Of a stretch of 64,000 nucleotides of DNA, positions 19,737 through 29,630 are shown in pieces (the first letter of the stretch is position 1; each line of letters opens with the position of its first letter). Below the pieces are notes generated by a model, which made no database searches, was not told the origin of the DNA, and saw nothing but the letters and a program-made list of their open reading frames with translations. The position numbers were made by a program, and so were the translations under genes. Origin of the DNA: Aquimarina longa SW024 (GTDB taxonomy: Bacteria; Bacteroidota; Bacteroidia; Flavobacteriales; Flavobacteriaceae); contig NZ_KQ474100.1 of the NCBI RefSeq assembly GCF_001401755.1, positions 250,884-314,883 on the forward strand, in the 5' to 3' direction.

Positions 19737-21047
19737 ATGGCAAATAGCATTAAAGAGCAACGAGATATTCTTGATAAGCTAAAAATAAAAAGCTTAAACC
19801 CAATGCAAGAAGAGGCTCTTATTGCTATTAAACATACTACAAATACGGTTATACTTTCTCCTACAGGAACAGGTAAGACCTTAGCATTTTTACTACCCAT
19901 TATTGCTGGTTTAGATCGTAATAGCACAGATGTACAAGCACTAATATTAGTGCCATCCAGAGAATTAGCGATCCAAATAGAACAAGTAATTAGAGAAATG
20001 GGTTCTGGATATAAAGTAAATGCCGTATATGGAGGACGTTCTATTTCTAGAGATAAAATAGCATTAAAACATACTCCATCAATTCTTATTGGTACACCTG
20101 GTAGAATAGCAGATCATTTTGGAAGAGAACGTTTTGCTAAAGAAAGTATAAAAACATTGGTATTAGATGAATTTGATAAATCATTAGAAATAGGTTTTGA
20201 GTATGAAATGAGAGGGATTATTAATGAATTGCCTAGTATAGAAAAACGTATATTAACTTCTGCGACACAAGAGATTGAAGTTCCTAGTTTTGTAAAATTA
20301 GAGAACCCAGTTATCATAGATTATTTGCAGGAGGGAGTTACTAATCTAGCAATAAAAACGGTAATCTCTTCTTCAAAAAACAAGTTGAATACCTTAGTCA
20401 ATTTATTAAATCAATTAGGAGGTCAACCCGGGATCATATTTTGTAATCTAAAAGATACTATTAAAAATGTAAGTGACTTCTTGAATAAAAATAATATCAA
20501 TCATGGTTGTTTTTATGGAGGAATGGAACAAAAAGAAAGAGAGCGTTCTTTAATAAAGTTTAGAAATGGAACGCATCAAATCATTATTGCTACAGATTTA
20601 GCAGCCAGAGGACTTGATATCCCAGAGATAAAATATATAGTTCATTATCAATTGCCTCTAAAAATTGAAGAATTTACACATAGAAATGGTAGAACAGCTA
20701 GAGTAAATGCTAGTGGCACCGCTTATGTATTACAATGGGAAAAAGAAAGCCTTCCAGATTTTATTACTAATACCGAGATAGAAACGATTACGAAACAATC
20801 TGTAAAGCGTTCTCAATATTGGGAGACCTTATTTATTTCAGGAGGAAGAAAGGATAAAATATCTAAAGGGGATATTGCAGGATTATTTTTTAAGCAAGGC
20901 AAAATTAATAAAGACCAATTAGGAATTATAGAGTTAAAAGAAGATTGTACTTTTGTTGCAGTACCTGTTACTATTGCTGATCAGTTAGTTAATTTGCTAA
21001 ATAACAGTAGGCTTAAGAAAAAAAAGATACGAGTAACTCGTATATGA
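19737..21047 (+). CDS. DEAD-box-like RNA helicase with DEFD in motif II
   Basis: 436 residues. Motif I is SPTGTGKT at 41-48, motif II reads DEFD (144-147) in place of DEAD, motif III is TSATQ, and motif VI is HRNGRTARV. The C-terminal about 75 residues (SGGRKDKISKGDIAGLFFKQ, then FVAVPVT) look like the DbpA RNA-binding domain, which binds 23S rRNA hairpin 92. The protein may therefore act in 50S assembly (inference). The 6-bp gap makes it the second gene of an operon with the preceding helicase. Confidence 0.9.
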   Translation: MANSIKEQRDILDKLKIKSLNPMQEEALIAIKHTTNTVILSPTGTGKTLAFLLPIIAGLDRNSTDVQALILVPSRELAIQIEQVIREMGSGYKVNAVYGGRSISRDKIALKHTPSILIGTPGRIADHFGRERFAKESIKTLVLDEFDKSLEIGFEYEMRGIINELPSIEKRILTSATQEIEVPSFVKLENPVIIDYLQEGVTNLAIKTVISSSKNKLNTLVNLLNQLGGQPGIIFCNLKDTIKNVSDFLNKNNINHGCFYGGMEQKERERSLIKFRNGTHQIIIATDLAARGLDIPEIKYIVHYQLPLKIEEFTHRNGRTARVNASGTAYVLQWEKESLPDFITNTEIETITKQSVKRSQYWETLFISGGRKDKISKGDIAGLFFKQGKINKDQLGIIELKEDCTFVAVPVTIADQLVNLLNNSRLKKKKIRVTRI

Positions 21048-21157
21048 GGAGCTTCTTAAATACGAATTAACACTGTTTGTCATGACATTCGAGCACATGT
21101 CAAATTAGTATTATCCCTATATTTAAAGGAAGAAGAGAGTTTTCTAATTTATGGCAT

Positions 21158-21165
21158 TATATTTG
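21158..21165 (+). promoter_or_regulatory. candidate -7 element of the cold-shock gene
   Basis: TATATTTG fits TAnnTTTG and lies 38 bases before the ATG at 21204, leaving room for a leader of about 30 nt. Confidence 0.35.
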
Positions 21166-21203
21166 ACAGTATAAAAGTAATTATTAAAATTAAATTATAT
21201 ATA

Positions 21204-21395
21204 ATGAGTAAAGGAACAGTAAAATTCTTCAATGATGCTAAAGGTTTTGGTTTTATCACAGAAGAAGGTTCGAACAAAGAGCATTTTGTACACATTTCTG
21301 GATTAGTAGATGAAGTTCGTGAAGGTGATGAAGTTGAATTTGATCTTACAGAAGGTAAAAAAGGATTAAATGCAGTAAACGTAAAAGTTATCTAA
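21204..21395 (+). CDS. cold-shock domain protein (CspA family)
   Basis: 63 residues, a single OB-fold cold-shock domain. RNP1 is KGFGFITEEG (about 13-22) and RNP2 is HFVHISGL (about 27-34). It binds single-stranded RNA or DNA and melts RNA structure in the cytoplasm. Length and motifs are normal for the family. It follows two RNA helicases and has its own strong terminator. Confidence 0.95.
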   Translation: MSKGTVKFFNDAKGFGFITEEGSNKEHFVHISGLVDEVREGDEVEFDLTEGKKGLNAVNVKVI

Positions 21396-21417
21396 CATAT
21401 ACGCTTAAACCTGTACA

Positions 21418-21452
21418 AGAGGGGAATTGTTTTTCAATTCCCCTCTTTTTTT
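21418..21452 (+). terminator. rho-independent terminator of the cold-shock gene
   Basis: A 12-bp perfect stem, AGAGGGGAATTG (21418-21429) and CAATTCCCCTCT (21435-21446), with a TTTTT loop and a T run to 21452. Confidence 0.93.
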
Positions 21453-21670
21453 GTGATATATACTACTATTTTATACCTACTCTTAACATAATGATTAAGT
21501 AGAATATTAATAAATATAATCTTCTAATTCCTCTTTTTTCTTGAAAAAAGTGTTTCAAAGCACTACTTTTAAGTAATATTTTTACGTATTCCTAATAAAA
21601 ACCTAAGGAAAACCCTGCAAAAATCATATAAAGGCATTAATTTTACACCCCCTAAAAAAAGTAAATCTAT

Positions 21671-23218
21671 ATGTCTGGGATAACAGCAGAAGAAAAGAAA
21701 ACAGGAAAAGAGCTATATAGCTATCAAAAAGGAGCTATTAATAAAATTTTTAAAAGTTTTGAAGAATCACCTGAAGACTATCATTTATTATATCAATTGC
21801 CTACAGGTGGAGGAAAAACAGTTATTTTTTCTGAAATAGTAAGACAATATCTTAAACACCATAATAGAAAAGTATTAGTACTGACACATCGTATAGAGTT
21901 GTGTAAGCAAACATCAAAGATGCTTACTGGTTTTGGTGTTATTAATAAGGTTGTCGATAGTAAAGCTAATCTAGACGATCAAGAAGAGTATAGTTGCTTT
22001 GTAGCTATGGTAGAAACTCTTAATAATAGATTAAATGAAGGTAAACTAGATATATCTGATATTGGTTTAGTTATTATTGATGAGGCACATTATAATTCAT
22101 TTACAAAATTATTCAAGTTTTTCGAAAAATCTTTTGTTCTAGGAGTTACTGCAACCCCATTGAGTTCGAACATGAAATTACCTATGAAAGACAATTATAA
22201 TGAGTTAATTGTAGGAGAGACGATAGAATCTTTAATAAATAATGAGTTTTTAGCTCGTGCAGAGGTTTTTAGTTATAATATGGGGTTAACTTCTTTAGAA
22301 GTAGGATCTAATGGAGATTATACTGTAAAATCCTCAGAGGATTTGTATACTAATCGAGATATGCTCAGTAAGTTATTAGAAGCGTATAAAAAACACTCTT
22401 TGGGTAAGAAAACGTTAATTTTTAATAATGGTATTAATACTTCATTACATGTATATGATACATTTAGAGCAGCAGGATATCCTATTGCACACTTAGATAA
22501 TACTGCTACAAAAAAACAACGAGATCAAATCTTAAAGTGGTTTAAAGAAACGCCAAATGCGATTTTAACTTCTGTAAGTATCTTAACTACTGGTTTTGAT
22601 GAACCTACAGTAAATACTATTATTTTAAACAGAGCGACCAAATCTTTAACGTTATATTACCAGATGATTGGTCGTGGTTCTCGTATCCTTAAAAACAAAT
22701 CTACATTTGCGGTAATTGATTTAGGAAACAATCATCATCGTTTTGGTCCTTGGGGAGCAGATTTAGATTGGCAAAAAATATTTAATTCGCCTAACTATTA
22801 TATGGATAAGCTCCTTAATGATGAGGAGATAGAGGGTAAATTTAGGCATGAAATGCCAGAAGAATTAAGAGCCGAGTTTGCAAATTCTGAAGAAGTTTAT
22901 TTTGATATTAAAGATACCTATATAGAATCTGTAAAAAGAGGGCAATCCTCTAAAGTAGTACTAGAACAATCAATAGAACAACACGCTAAGATATGTATAG
23001 AGAATAGCGAAGATATATATGATGCTCTAGCCTTGGCAAAAAAGTTAGGGGAGGATATAAATCATAGGATCCAAGCTTATGCAAAATGTATTAGTAAGAG
23101 TACCCATAATTTTTTAACATGGTTAAAAGATGATTATCGAAAGAAATTGAACGCATATTTACGTGAGAATTTTGATAAAGTGTATGAAGATATCCACGGT
23201 AAACCTCCGGAAGAATAA
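21671..23218 (+). CDS. SF2 DEAD/DEAH-box helicase (SSL2/restriction-helicase type)
   Basis: 515 residues. Walker A is PTGGGKT at about 44-50, motif II DEAH at 137-140, motif III equivalent TATP at 160-163, and a late motif VI region QMIGRGSRIL. The arrangement resembles the SSL2/ComFA-like and type I/III restriction-helicase group rather than DEAD-box RNA helicases. A C-terminal region of about 150 charged residues (from about 365) has no clear domain. No methylase or nuclease neighbour is seen, so it is probably a stand-alone DNA/RNA translocase. Confidence 0.85.
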   Translation: MSGITAEEKKTGKELYSYQKGAINKIFKSFEESPEDYHLLYQLPTGGGKTVIFSEIVRQYLKHHNRKVLVLTHRIELCKQTSKMLTGFGVINKVVDSKANLDDQEEYSCFVAMVETLNNRLNEGKLDISDIGLVIIDEAHYNSFTKLFKFFEKSFVLGVTATPLSSNMKLPMKDNYNELIVGETIESLINNEFLARAEVFSYNMGLTSLEVGSNGDYTVKSSEDLYTNRDMLSKLLEAYKKHSLGKKTLIFNNGINTSLHVYDTFRAAGYPIAHLDNTATKKQRDQILKWFKETPNAILTSVSILTTGFDEPTVNTIILNRATKSLTLYYQMIGRGSRILKNKSTFAVIDLGNNHHRFGPWGADLDWQKIFNSPNYYMDKLLNDEEIEGKFRHEMPEELRAEFANSEEVYFDIKDTYIESVKRGQSSKVVLEQSIEQHAKICIENSEDIYDALALAKKLGEDINHRIQAYAKCISKSTHNFLTWLKDDYRKKLNAYLRENFDKVYEDIHGKPPEE

Positions 23219-23250
23219 AAATTAAAGGAAGCAATCCTTTTCAAATAAAC

Positions 23251-23292
23251 TACGCTATGCGTATAGGTTCTTAAACCTATACGCATAGCGTA
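23251..23292. terminator. bidirectional terminator between convergent genes
   Basis: A perfect 19-bp inverted repeat, arms 23251-23269 and 23274-23292, with a 4-nt loop (CTTA). It fills the 74-bp gap between the convergent helicase and rlmF genes and directly abuts the rlmF stop. It has no long T run on either side; the stem itself is very stable. Confidence 0.7.
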
Positions 23293-24177
23293 TTATTTAT
23301 AACTCCAAGCTATAAAACGGCTCTTTTTATTTCCTTGTGACATTTCTACAGAGAAGTGTATAGCGTTTAATTTGTTTAGTTGTTTTTCTAATTTAGGTAG
23401 ATTCTCTTTTTTAGAAACTAAACTGGTAAAAATACCTATTTGTTTAGCGTAACTCACACTTTGTTTTATCATTCGTTTTAAAAATAACGCTTCTCCACCA
23501 TTACACCAGAGTTCATTAGCCTGACCTCCAAAATTAAGTTGTACATCTTTAGTTTTTCCTAGATTCTGTAATTTCCTAAGTGTCCCTTTAGTAGCTTCTT
23601 CTTTTGATGTATGAAATGGAGGGTTACACATCACAAAATCAAAATATTCATTACTTTTTATAATTCCATCAAATATATGAGCAGGATTAGACTGAAATCG
23701 TACTTCTATCATATCAGACAAATGTGGGTTTATAGTTACATTATTTGTTGCTGATACTATAGCTTTTTCATCAATGTCTACACCTACCATATTCCAATTA
23801 TATAGTTGTGAGCCTAAAATAGGGTAGATGCAATTAGCGCCTGTACCAATGTCTAATCCTTTTGGAACAGCATTTTTAGTTTTTTTATTACTTAAAATAT
23901 CTGCTAGATGATGAATATAATCAGCTCTACCTGGGATTGGAGGACAAAGATAACCTTCAGGGATATTCCAATCAATTAATTTATAATAATGCTTTAAAAT
24001 AGCTCTGTTTAGTTCTAAAACAGCTTTTGGGTTAGAAAAATCGATAGTTGTATTTCCGAATGTATTGATAAAAGTTAACTGCTGTAAAATAGGATGTGTA
24101 GCTATCAATGCAGAGAAATCATACGAGCTGTTATTGTGGATATTATTAGGATGCAATTTTGATGGATTTTTATACAA
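23293..24177 (-). CDS. rlmF: 23S rRNA (adenine-1618-N6)-methyltransferase RlmF
   Basis: 294 residues. The SAM-binding motif I is LDIGTGANCIYP at 108-119. The catalytic NPPF of N6-adenine methyltransferases is at 185-188 (CNPPFHTS). The N-terminal PSKLHPNNIHN and YLCPPIPGRADYIH stretches are typical RlmF signatures. It methylates A1618 (E. coli numbering) of 23S rRNA. Length is normal for the family. Confidence 0.92.
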   Translation of the reverse strand: MYKNPSKLHPNNIHNNSSYDFSALIATHPILQQLTFINTFGNTTIDFSNPKAVLELNRAILKHYYKLIDWNIPEGYLCPPIPGRADYIHHLADILSNKKTKNAVPKGLDIGTGANCIYPILGSQLYNWNMVGVDIDEKAIVSATNNVTINPHLSDMIEVRFQSNPAHIFDGIIKSNEYFDFVMCNPPFHTSKEEATKGTLRKLQNLGKTKDVQLNFGGQANELWCNGGEALFLKRMIKQSVSYAKQIGIFTSLVSKKENLPKLEKQLNKLNAIHFSVEMSQGNKKSRFIAWSYK

Positions 24178-24219
24178 AGATATGTGTATTCAATTCTTAT
24201 ATGCAATTAAGGTATAAAA

Positions 24220-24780
24220 CTATATTTTTAAATTAGATAATGCTCTATTCAAACTTCTTAAAGTAATTCCTAAATATTTAGCCAAATCATTTTTGGAAAC
24301 TACCTCAGTAAATTCAGGGAAATTCTCTTTGATCTTTAAAATATTTTCTTCTATGGGATGGTATTGCTGATAAGAATGTCTTGGAGCTTTATAACTAATT
24401 TTTTCTGCCATTGCTTTCATGATTAGTTTATTAAACTTTTTATCATTTTCTAACAAATTATTAAAATGAGTATATGAAATTTTATATACTATTAGCTCTG
24501 TTATAGCTTCAATACAGCAAAAACTAGGTTTGTTACTAAATACTTCTATTTCACCAAATTCCATTCCTTTTCCTAAAAATTCTTGAATAAAATCTTTTCC
24601 TTTTTCATCAGATAAATAGCATTTAGTAACTCCTTCTTTAATAATATAGACCCAATTATATCTTTTATTTTGTTCTATTATTTTTTCTGTTGGATTGTAC
24701 TGCTCTATATTAATATGATGCTTATTACTATGATATATAGTTTCAGTATAACTTAATAATTCTGGATTTGTTCTTATCAT
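24220..24780 (-). CDS. Crp/Fnr-family transcription regulator
   Basis: 186 residues. The N-terminal two-thirds is a cyclic-nucleotide-binding-type beta-roll (VYIIKEGVTKCYLSDEKGKDFIQEFLGKG). A short C-terminal helix-turn-helix follows (SKNDLAKYLGITLRSLNRALSNL). The canonical cAMP-binding RxS pattern is not evident, so the ligand is unknown. It is divergent from the MFS gene at 24862 across 81 bp and probably controls it (inference). Confidence 0.87.
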   Translation of the reverse strand: MIRTNPELLSYTETIYHSNKHHINIEQYNPTEKIIEQNKRYNWVYIIKEGVTKCYLSDEKGKDFIQEFLGKGMEFGEIEVFSNKPSFCCIEAITELIVYKISYTHFNNLLENDKKFNKLIMKAMAEKISYKAPRHSYQQYHPIEENILKIKENFPEFTEVVSKNDLAKYLGITLRSLNRALSNLKI

Positions 24781-24861
24781 TTTGTCGTAATGGGACAGAT
24801 GTCCTTTTTAATAAATTTAAGAAGTTATTTCTTTGAACATTGTAAAATTATATAATAAAAG

Positions 24862-26025
24862 ATGAATAAGCCTCCTAGTATTTATAAAACTAGATTTTTA
24901 GTAGTATGTATAAGCTCCTTATTTTTTTCTGCTAGTTTTAACATGTTAATTCCTGAGTTACCTGCATATTTAAGTATCCTTGGAGGGGCAGAGTATAAGG
25001 GATTAATTATCTCTCTCTTTACACTTACAGCTGCTATTTCAAGACCTTTTAGCGGTAAATTAACTGATACAATAGGTCGTAAACCTGTAATGATTATAGG
25101 AGTATTGGTATCTTTAGTATGTGGTTTTTTGTATCCTGTAATGATAACAGTTTCAGGATTTTTGTTTTTAAGATTATTACATGGGTTTTCTACAGGTTTT
25201 AGTCCTACAGCAATAGCAGCATATGTAGCAGATAGTATACCTAAAGATCGTTTGGGTGAAGCCTTAGGTATTCAGGGATTATGTTTTAGTGCAGGATTAG
25301 CTTTAGGACCTGCATTAGGTAGCTTTATTAAACTGTATTATTCATTTAACGTATTGTTTTATAGTTCATCATTTATTGCATTTGTATCATTTCTTTTAAT
25401 CATCAATCTAAGAGAGAGTCTTTTGAAAACTAAATTTATGAAGTCCTCTATTTTTCAGTTTTCAAGACATGATTTTTTTGCAAAAGAAGTTTTGCCTTCA
25501 GCAACTGTAACATTTTTTACATATATTGCTTTTGGAGTTATTCTGACTATAATTGCTGACTGGAGTGAGCATTTAGGAATTATTAATAAAGGAACATTTT
25601 TTATTGTTTTTACATTATCATCTTTATGTGTACGATTTATTGCTGGTAAAACATCTGATATTTATGGTCGCTCCATTGTAATAAAAATGGGACTTATTGT
25701 GCTCATTTTGTCGTTGCTAATTATTGGTTATTTTAATAATTCCATTGGTTTGCTTATAGGATCTGGTTTTTATGGATTAGCTATGGGAGTATTATCTCCA
25801 GCATTAAATGCATGGACAATCGATATGAGTCATCCTGATCATAGAGGAAAAGCAATGGCTACAATGTATATCTCTTTAGAAGTAGGGATTGGCTTAGGGG
25901 CATTTTTTTCTGGGTGGTATTATCAAGATGATATGTATAGAATACCTATAATTATATATACTTGTGCACTAATGGCAGTATTAGCATTTGTATATATGCT
26001 ATTTAAACCTATTTCACGTCACTAG
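24862..26025 (+). CDS. MFS transporter
   Basis: 387 residues with about twelve hydrophobic segments. The MFS loop signature between helices 2 and 3 is seen as GKLTDTIGRKPVMIIG, repeated in degenerate form as GKTSDIYGRSIVIKMG in the second half. Probably a drug- or metabolite-exporting antiporter. It is divergent from a Crp/Fnr gene, a common layout for inducible efflux. Confidence 0.88.
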   Translation: MNKPPSIYKTRFLVVCISSLFFSASFNMLIPELPAYLSILGGAEYKGLIISLFTLTAAISRPFSGKLTDTIGRKPVMIIGVLVSLVCGFLYPVMITVSGFLFLRLLHGFSTGFSPTAIAAYVADSIPKDRLGEALGIQGLCFSAGLALGPALGSFIKLYYSFNVLFYSSSFIAFVSFLLIINLRESLLKTKFMKSSIFQFSRHDFFAKEVLPSATVTFFTYIAFGVILTIIADWSEHLGIINKGTFFIVFTLSSLCVRFIAGKTSDIYGRSIVIKMGLIVLILSLLIIGYFNNSIGLLIGSGFYGLAMGVLSPALNAWTIDMSHPDHRGKAMATMYISLEVGIGLGAFFSGWYYQDDMYRIPIIIYTCALMAVLAFVYMLFKPISRH

Positions 26026-26039
26026 TTTTTAGTAGATAT

Positions 26040-26087
26040 AATTCCAAGTTTTGATATAAATTTTTTCTTATACCAAAACTTAGAATT
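26040..26087. terminator. bidirectional terminator between MFS and aminotransferase genes
   Basis: An imperfect inverted repeat: AATTCCAAGTTTTG (26040-26053) against CAAAACTTAGAATT (26074-26087), with a T-rich loop. It lies between two convergent genes. Confidence 0.6.
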
Positions 26088-26105
26088 GTGACAAATCTAG
26101 ATTTT

Positions 26106-27335
26106 TTATGATATTGAATAAGTATCTTGAGCATTATTAAATTCAGATTGATAGTAAGTCCTGTTACTATAAACATTACTTAGTATATCAGTTACTTCTT
26201 CTTTTATAGCTACAATTAGAAAATCAACATCTTCATTTTTTCTTGCTGCAATTCTAAAGTATTGTTTTGTAGAGCCCATTTTATTACCACAATTTCTTAT
26301 AAAACAAGATTTGTTTTGCATTAATCTATTTCTTAATTCCTCTCCATCAATTATAGAATCTAATCTAGTAAATATGAAGTTTGAGTTCGTAGGAAAAGTT
26401 TCAAAAAAATGTAGTTCTTTAAAACGATTTTCGAGATACTTAGTGTCTTCAATAACTTTGATTCTACTTTGATTATATGCTATTTTTTCATGTTGAATGA
26501 GAGTCAACAACATTTCTGATATTCCATTCACATTCCAATAAGGCAAGTGTTTCTTTAGTTTACTTATATTATCTTCATTACTAATAGCATACCCTATTCT
26601 AAGCCCGTGTAACCCTACATTTTTACCTAAACTCTTAATTACCCAAGAATTAGGGAATAGGTGTACGTCATTTTTTACTGTAGGAGGATTTATTGATGAA
26701 AAATCAATAAATGATTCATCAATAACAATGTTATCTAAATGTTGTAATTTACCCATAATAGAGAGTAACTCAGATCTAGTAAAAATAGACCCAGTGGGGT
26801 TATTAGGATTACAGATAATAAGATTTTTTGTTCCAGATTTTATAACAGCTTCTATTAATTTTTCGGGGGTGAGTTGTTGTGCATTTTCATCACAGTAGCG
26901 TATCGTATGTAGTTTTTTACCTAAGTTTATAGGTTCCTCTATCCATCTTCCAAAAGAAGGTGTGGGAACGAATAGGCTATCTTTTATAAATAAAGAATTA
27001 AGCCATGAGATAATTTCTGTAGATCCATTCCCTGTAATAATGCGAGCTGGGGTATCAATATCTGAAAAATGAGCAATGCATTCGGATATACGATCATTAG
27101 AGCTAGGATAATATTTTATAGCATATGGAATTTTACTATATAATTGATTCATAACAGAATCTGGAGGAAAATACGTATTTACAGGAATGCAATAATCTTT
27201 AAGCCCGTTAATTGTATTAAAATTATTGGTTAAACTGGCATAAGAAGGATTATGTGTTGTAGTAGTAAACAAATTAAGATCAAACTTTTGATTTTTTTGG
27301 TTTACAGAATCGAATAAAAGTTCTTTTGAATTCAT
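26106..27335 (-). CDS. PLP-dependent class I/II aminotransferase (HisC/CobD-like)
   Basis: 409 residues, fold type I. Seen: TGNGSTEII (phosphate-binding region, 101-109), NPNNPTG at 176-182, DES at 206-208, and the PLP lysine in SLGKNVGLHGLRIGYA (Lys238; Arg246 for the carboxylate). The spacing fits the histidinol-phosphate aminotransferase / threonine-phosphate decarboxylase branch. No his or cob genes are near, so the substrate is open. An N-terminal extension of about 60 residues precedes the usual start of the fold. It is monocistronic. Confidence 0.83.
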   Translation of the reverse strand: MNSKELLFDSVNQKNQKFDLNLFTTTTHNPSYASLTNNFNTINGLKDYCIPVNTYFPPDSVMNQLYSKIPYAIKYYPSSNDRISECIAHFSDIDTPARIITGNGSTEIISWLNSLFIKDSLFVPTPSFGRWIEEPINLGKKLHTIRYCDENAQQLTPEKLIEAVIKSGTKNLIICNPNNPTGSIFTRSELLSIMGKLQHLDNIVIDESFIDFSSINPPTVKNDVHLFPNSWVIKSLGKNVGLHGLRIGYAISNEDNISKLKKHLPYWNVNGISEMLLTLIQHEKIAYNQSRIKVIEDTKYLENRFKELHFFETFPTNSNFIFTRLDSIIDGEELRNRLMQNKSCFIRNCGNKMGSTKQYFRIAARKNEDVDFLIVAIKEEVTDILSNVYSNRTYYQSEFNNAQDTYSIS

Positions 27336-27797
27336 TATGTTGATTTGAGTGGATTTTAAGAATAATTTTTTCTATTATAGAATGCTAGCTTTATAATAGG
27401 CAAATGATTGTCATGTAATCATCAAATTACAGATCATATAACTGTATATCATCATGATTATAAAAAATAAAAAAATGAAGATTAAAAAATTCCTGTTTTC
27501 TGCTTTTTTATTGCCCATGTTTTAAGAGAAAGATAAGTTATTATTATAGACAACAGTTATCATGTGAAATACCCTATTTTTTTTTAAAAAATATTTATAT
27601 ACTCCTTTCTTTATAATATGTACAATGTAACATGGGTTATATAAATTAGTCTAAAAATATTACTTCTAATGATTACTTAATTTGCTCAATAGTTTTACTC
27701 TTTAAATAGCATATTTATGTATCAAGCATATTATATTTGTTTGTAGTATGATGATGATCATAATTATTAAAATATAACTAAACTACTTATTAAACTT
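27336..27797. other. intergenic region between divergent genes, 462 bp
   Basis: AT-rich. It holds ATGATT-N7-AATCAT at 27404-27422 (68 bp before the aminotransferase start), a possible operator. A 16-codon frame at 27475-27525 (ATG to TAA) begins like a secretion signal (MKIKKFLFSAFLLPMF) and stops at once, perhaps the remnant of a lost secreted-protein gene. No other feature was seen. Confidence 0.4.
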
Positions 27798-29336
27798 ATG
27801 AAAGATAAAGGCTCAATTATATTGCTTATGCTTACTATTCTTTTTTGTATTGGCTGTGAAAACAAAACTAAAACTCCGTTTATACAAGGATATGCTAATA
27901 TTAAAACATTACATACCGTTTTATCTAGTGAGTTTCCAGGAATATCAAAATCAGAAGGTTTAGAGAATGCTTTTGATAATGATAAGAATACTAAGTTTTT
28001 AGTACAGCAACCTAAAAATAGTATTCAATTAAAAAACAAGGAAGTTTCTATCATAAAAAAGTATGCAATAACTTCTGCAAATGATGCACCAGGTAGAGAT
28101 CCAAAGAATTGGACTTTAAGTGGTTCTACGGATGGTATTAACTGGGAGGTTTTAGATTCAAAAACTGATCAAGAGTTTAGTAAAAGAACAGTTACTAATT
28201 CTTATAGTTTAGAGCATAATAAGAAAGCATATTCACACTATAAATTTGATTTTGAGTATTCTAAAACCTCTATTTATGGTGATGATTACTTACAGATTGC
28301 AGAAATAGAATTGACTGCTTTAACAGATATGCCTGTTACAAAATTTATAGCAGATCATACAAAAGGTAAGATAGGAGATACTATTCAGTTTAAAGATCAG
28401 TCTGCAAATGCTCCACATACATGGTATTGGGTTTTTGAGAATGGTATACCGGCTACAAGTAATGAACAAAACCCTAAAGTAATTTATAACATACCAGGTA
28501 ATCATAATGTAACTTTAATTATTGATAATAAATTTGGAAGAGATACATTACTTACTAAACGCAAAATTAAAATCTATGATCCTGAAAATCCATGGAAAGG
28601 GTTTTATTACCCAACAATATCATTAACACCTACTGATACTGTTTCTGATGGATATAAAAGAGCAATTTCTGTTATTCCTGATTTGAAAAAAGCAATTAAT
28701 GAAGTTACTTTGGGGGTTTGTAAGCAGTTATATAGAAATATAACAGAAGTTCCTGATTTTGAAAAAGTTAATTTTACGTTTAATTGGAGTGATGTTTTAG
28801 CAGCAAAAGGAGGGAGTAGTGCAGCAATGGAACTTTGGTTTAGCACAAAATATATTCAAAATGCATTAAAGGAAAAACCTGATGAGGCGGTAAAGTATGA
28901 GTTATACGGAGTACTTTGGCATGAGCTTACTCATGGATATCAGTTTAACCCTGTAACTTCTGATGATCAATATAAGCCAGGATATGATTATTTTGCTTTT
29001 TTGGAAGGAGAAGCAGACTTAGTTCGGATCAATGCAGGATATCATAAAACAAGACATCCAGACTTAGGGTTTGATGGTCATAAGTATCTTTCGGGATATA
29101 CACCTTCTGGTTTTTTTCTAAAATGGATTGTAGATACTTATGATGATGATTTTATTTATAAATTTAATGCCTCTGTGAAAACGATAAATCCTTGGAGTTT
29201 TAAAGCTGCTTTTCAAGAAATTTTACAAAAAGATATAGATGTACTATGGAATGAATATACTGCATATGTTGACACCTATAATGCAACTAAAAAAGTGGTT
29301 AAAACTAAAAGAATAGATTGGATTAATGCTAACTAA
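27798..29336 (+). CDS. basic-secretory-protein metallopeptidase lipoprotein with discoidin-like and PKD domains
   Basis: 512 residues. A lipoprotein signal ends LFCIGC with the lipid Cys at 20. Then come an F5/8-type (discoidin-like) domain (about 35-175, with APGRDPKNWTLSGSTDG), a PKD domain (about 180-260), and a C-terminal basic-secretory-protein (plant and bacterial peptidase) domain (about 280-490). HELTHGY at 375-381 gives the zinc HExxH, with a downstream FLEGEADLVR helix supplying the next acidic or polar ligand region. It is a surface-anchored zinc peptidase. Its paralogue at 29631-31847 carries the same domains in reverse order. No T9SS tail. Confidence 0.83.
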   Translation: MKDKGSIILLMLTILFCIGCENKTKTPFIQGYANIKTLHTVLSSEFPGISKSEGLENAFDNDKNTKFLVQQPKNSIQLKNKEVSIIKKYAITSANDAPGRDPKNWTLSGSTDGINWEVLDSKTDQEFSKRTVTNSYSLEHNKKAYSHYKFDFEYSKTSIYGDDYLQIAEIELTALTDMPVTKFIADHTKGKIGDTIQFKDQSANAPHTWYWVFENGIPATSNEQNPKVIYNIPGNHNVTLIIDNKFGRDTLLTKRKIKIYDPENPWKGFYYPTISLTPTDTVSDGYKRAISVIPDLKKAINEVTLGVCKQLYRNITEVPDFEKVNFTFNWSDVLAAKGGSSAAMELWFSTKYIQNALKEKPDEAVKYELYGVLWHELTHGYQFNPVTSDDQYKPGYDYFAFLEGEADLVRINAGYHKTRHPDLGFDGHKYLSGYTPSGFFLKWIVDTYDDDFIYKFNASVKTINPWSFKAAFQEILQKDIDVLWNEYTAYVDTYNATKKVVKTKRIDWINAN

Positions 29337-29531
29337 ATGTGTTCTTAATCAAGTAACAAATTTATTACTGCTTTAAAAGAATACACTGTTCTAAGATGAA
29401 ATTAGTCGTGTAAAATTAGCCCTTTTACATTATACGTTAAAAATAAGTAGAATACTAGAGGTGCTTATATCTTTGATAGTCATTAGATGTTTTTATTATA
29501 GTAATTTAAAGAATAGACTGTTATCAATCAA

Positions 29532-29563
29532 AAAACCTGTGAAGTTAGAGCTTCACAGGTTTT
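29532..29563 (-). terminator. rho-independent terminator of the second metallopeptidase gene
   Basis: A 13-bp perfect stem, AAAACCTGTGAAG (29532-29544) and CTTCACAGGTTTT (29551-29563), with a 6-nt loop. The T run follows on the minus strand (A run at 29530-29535). It may also stop the + strand gene ending at 29336. Confidence 0.88.
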
Positions 29564-29630
29564 AATAAATTAATTAAGAAATGTATTATTAATCTAGTTT
29601 ACATAATTTTATGTTACTATAATCAATAAT

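Noticed and set aside
21671..23218. Restriction-modification or defence helicase
   Set aside because: No methylase, nuclease or specificity gene is adjacent; the neighbours are housekeeping genes.
27475..27525. Mini secreted peptide gene
   Set aside because: Only 16 codons, signal-like and then a stop; more likely a gene remnant or chance.
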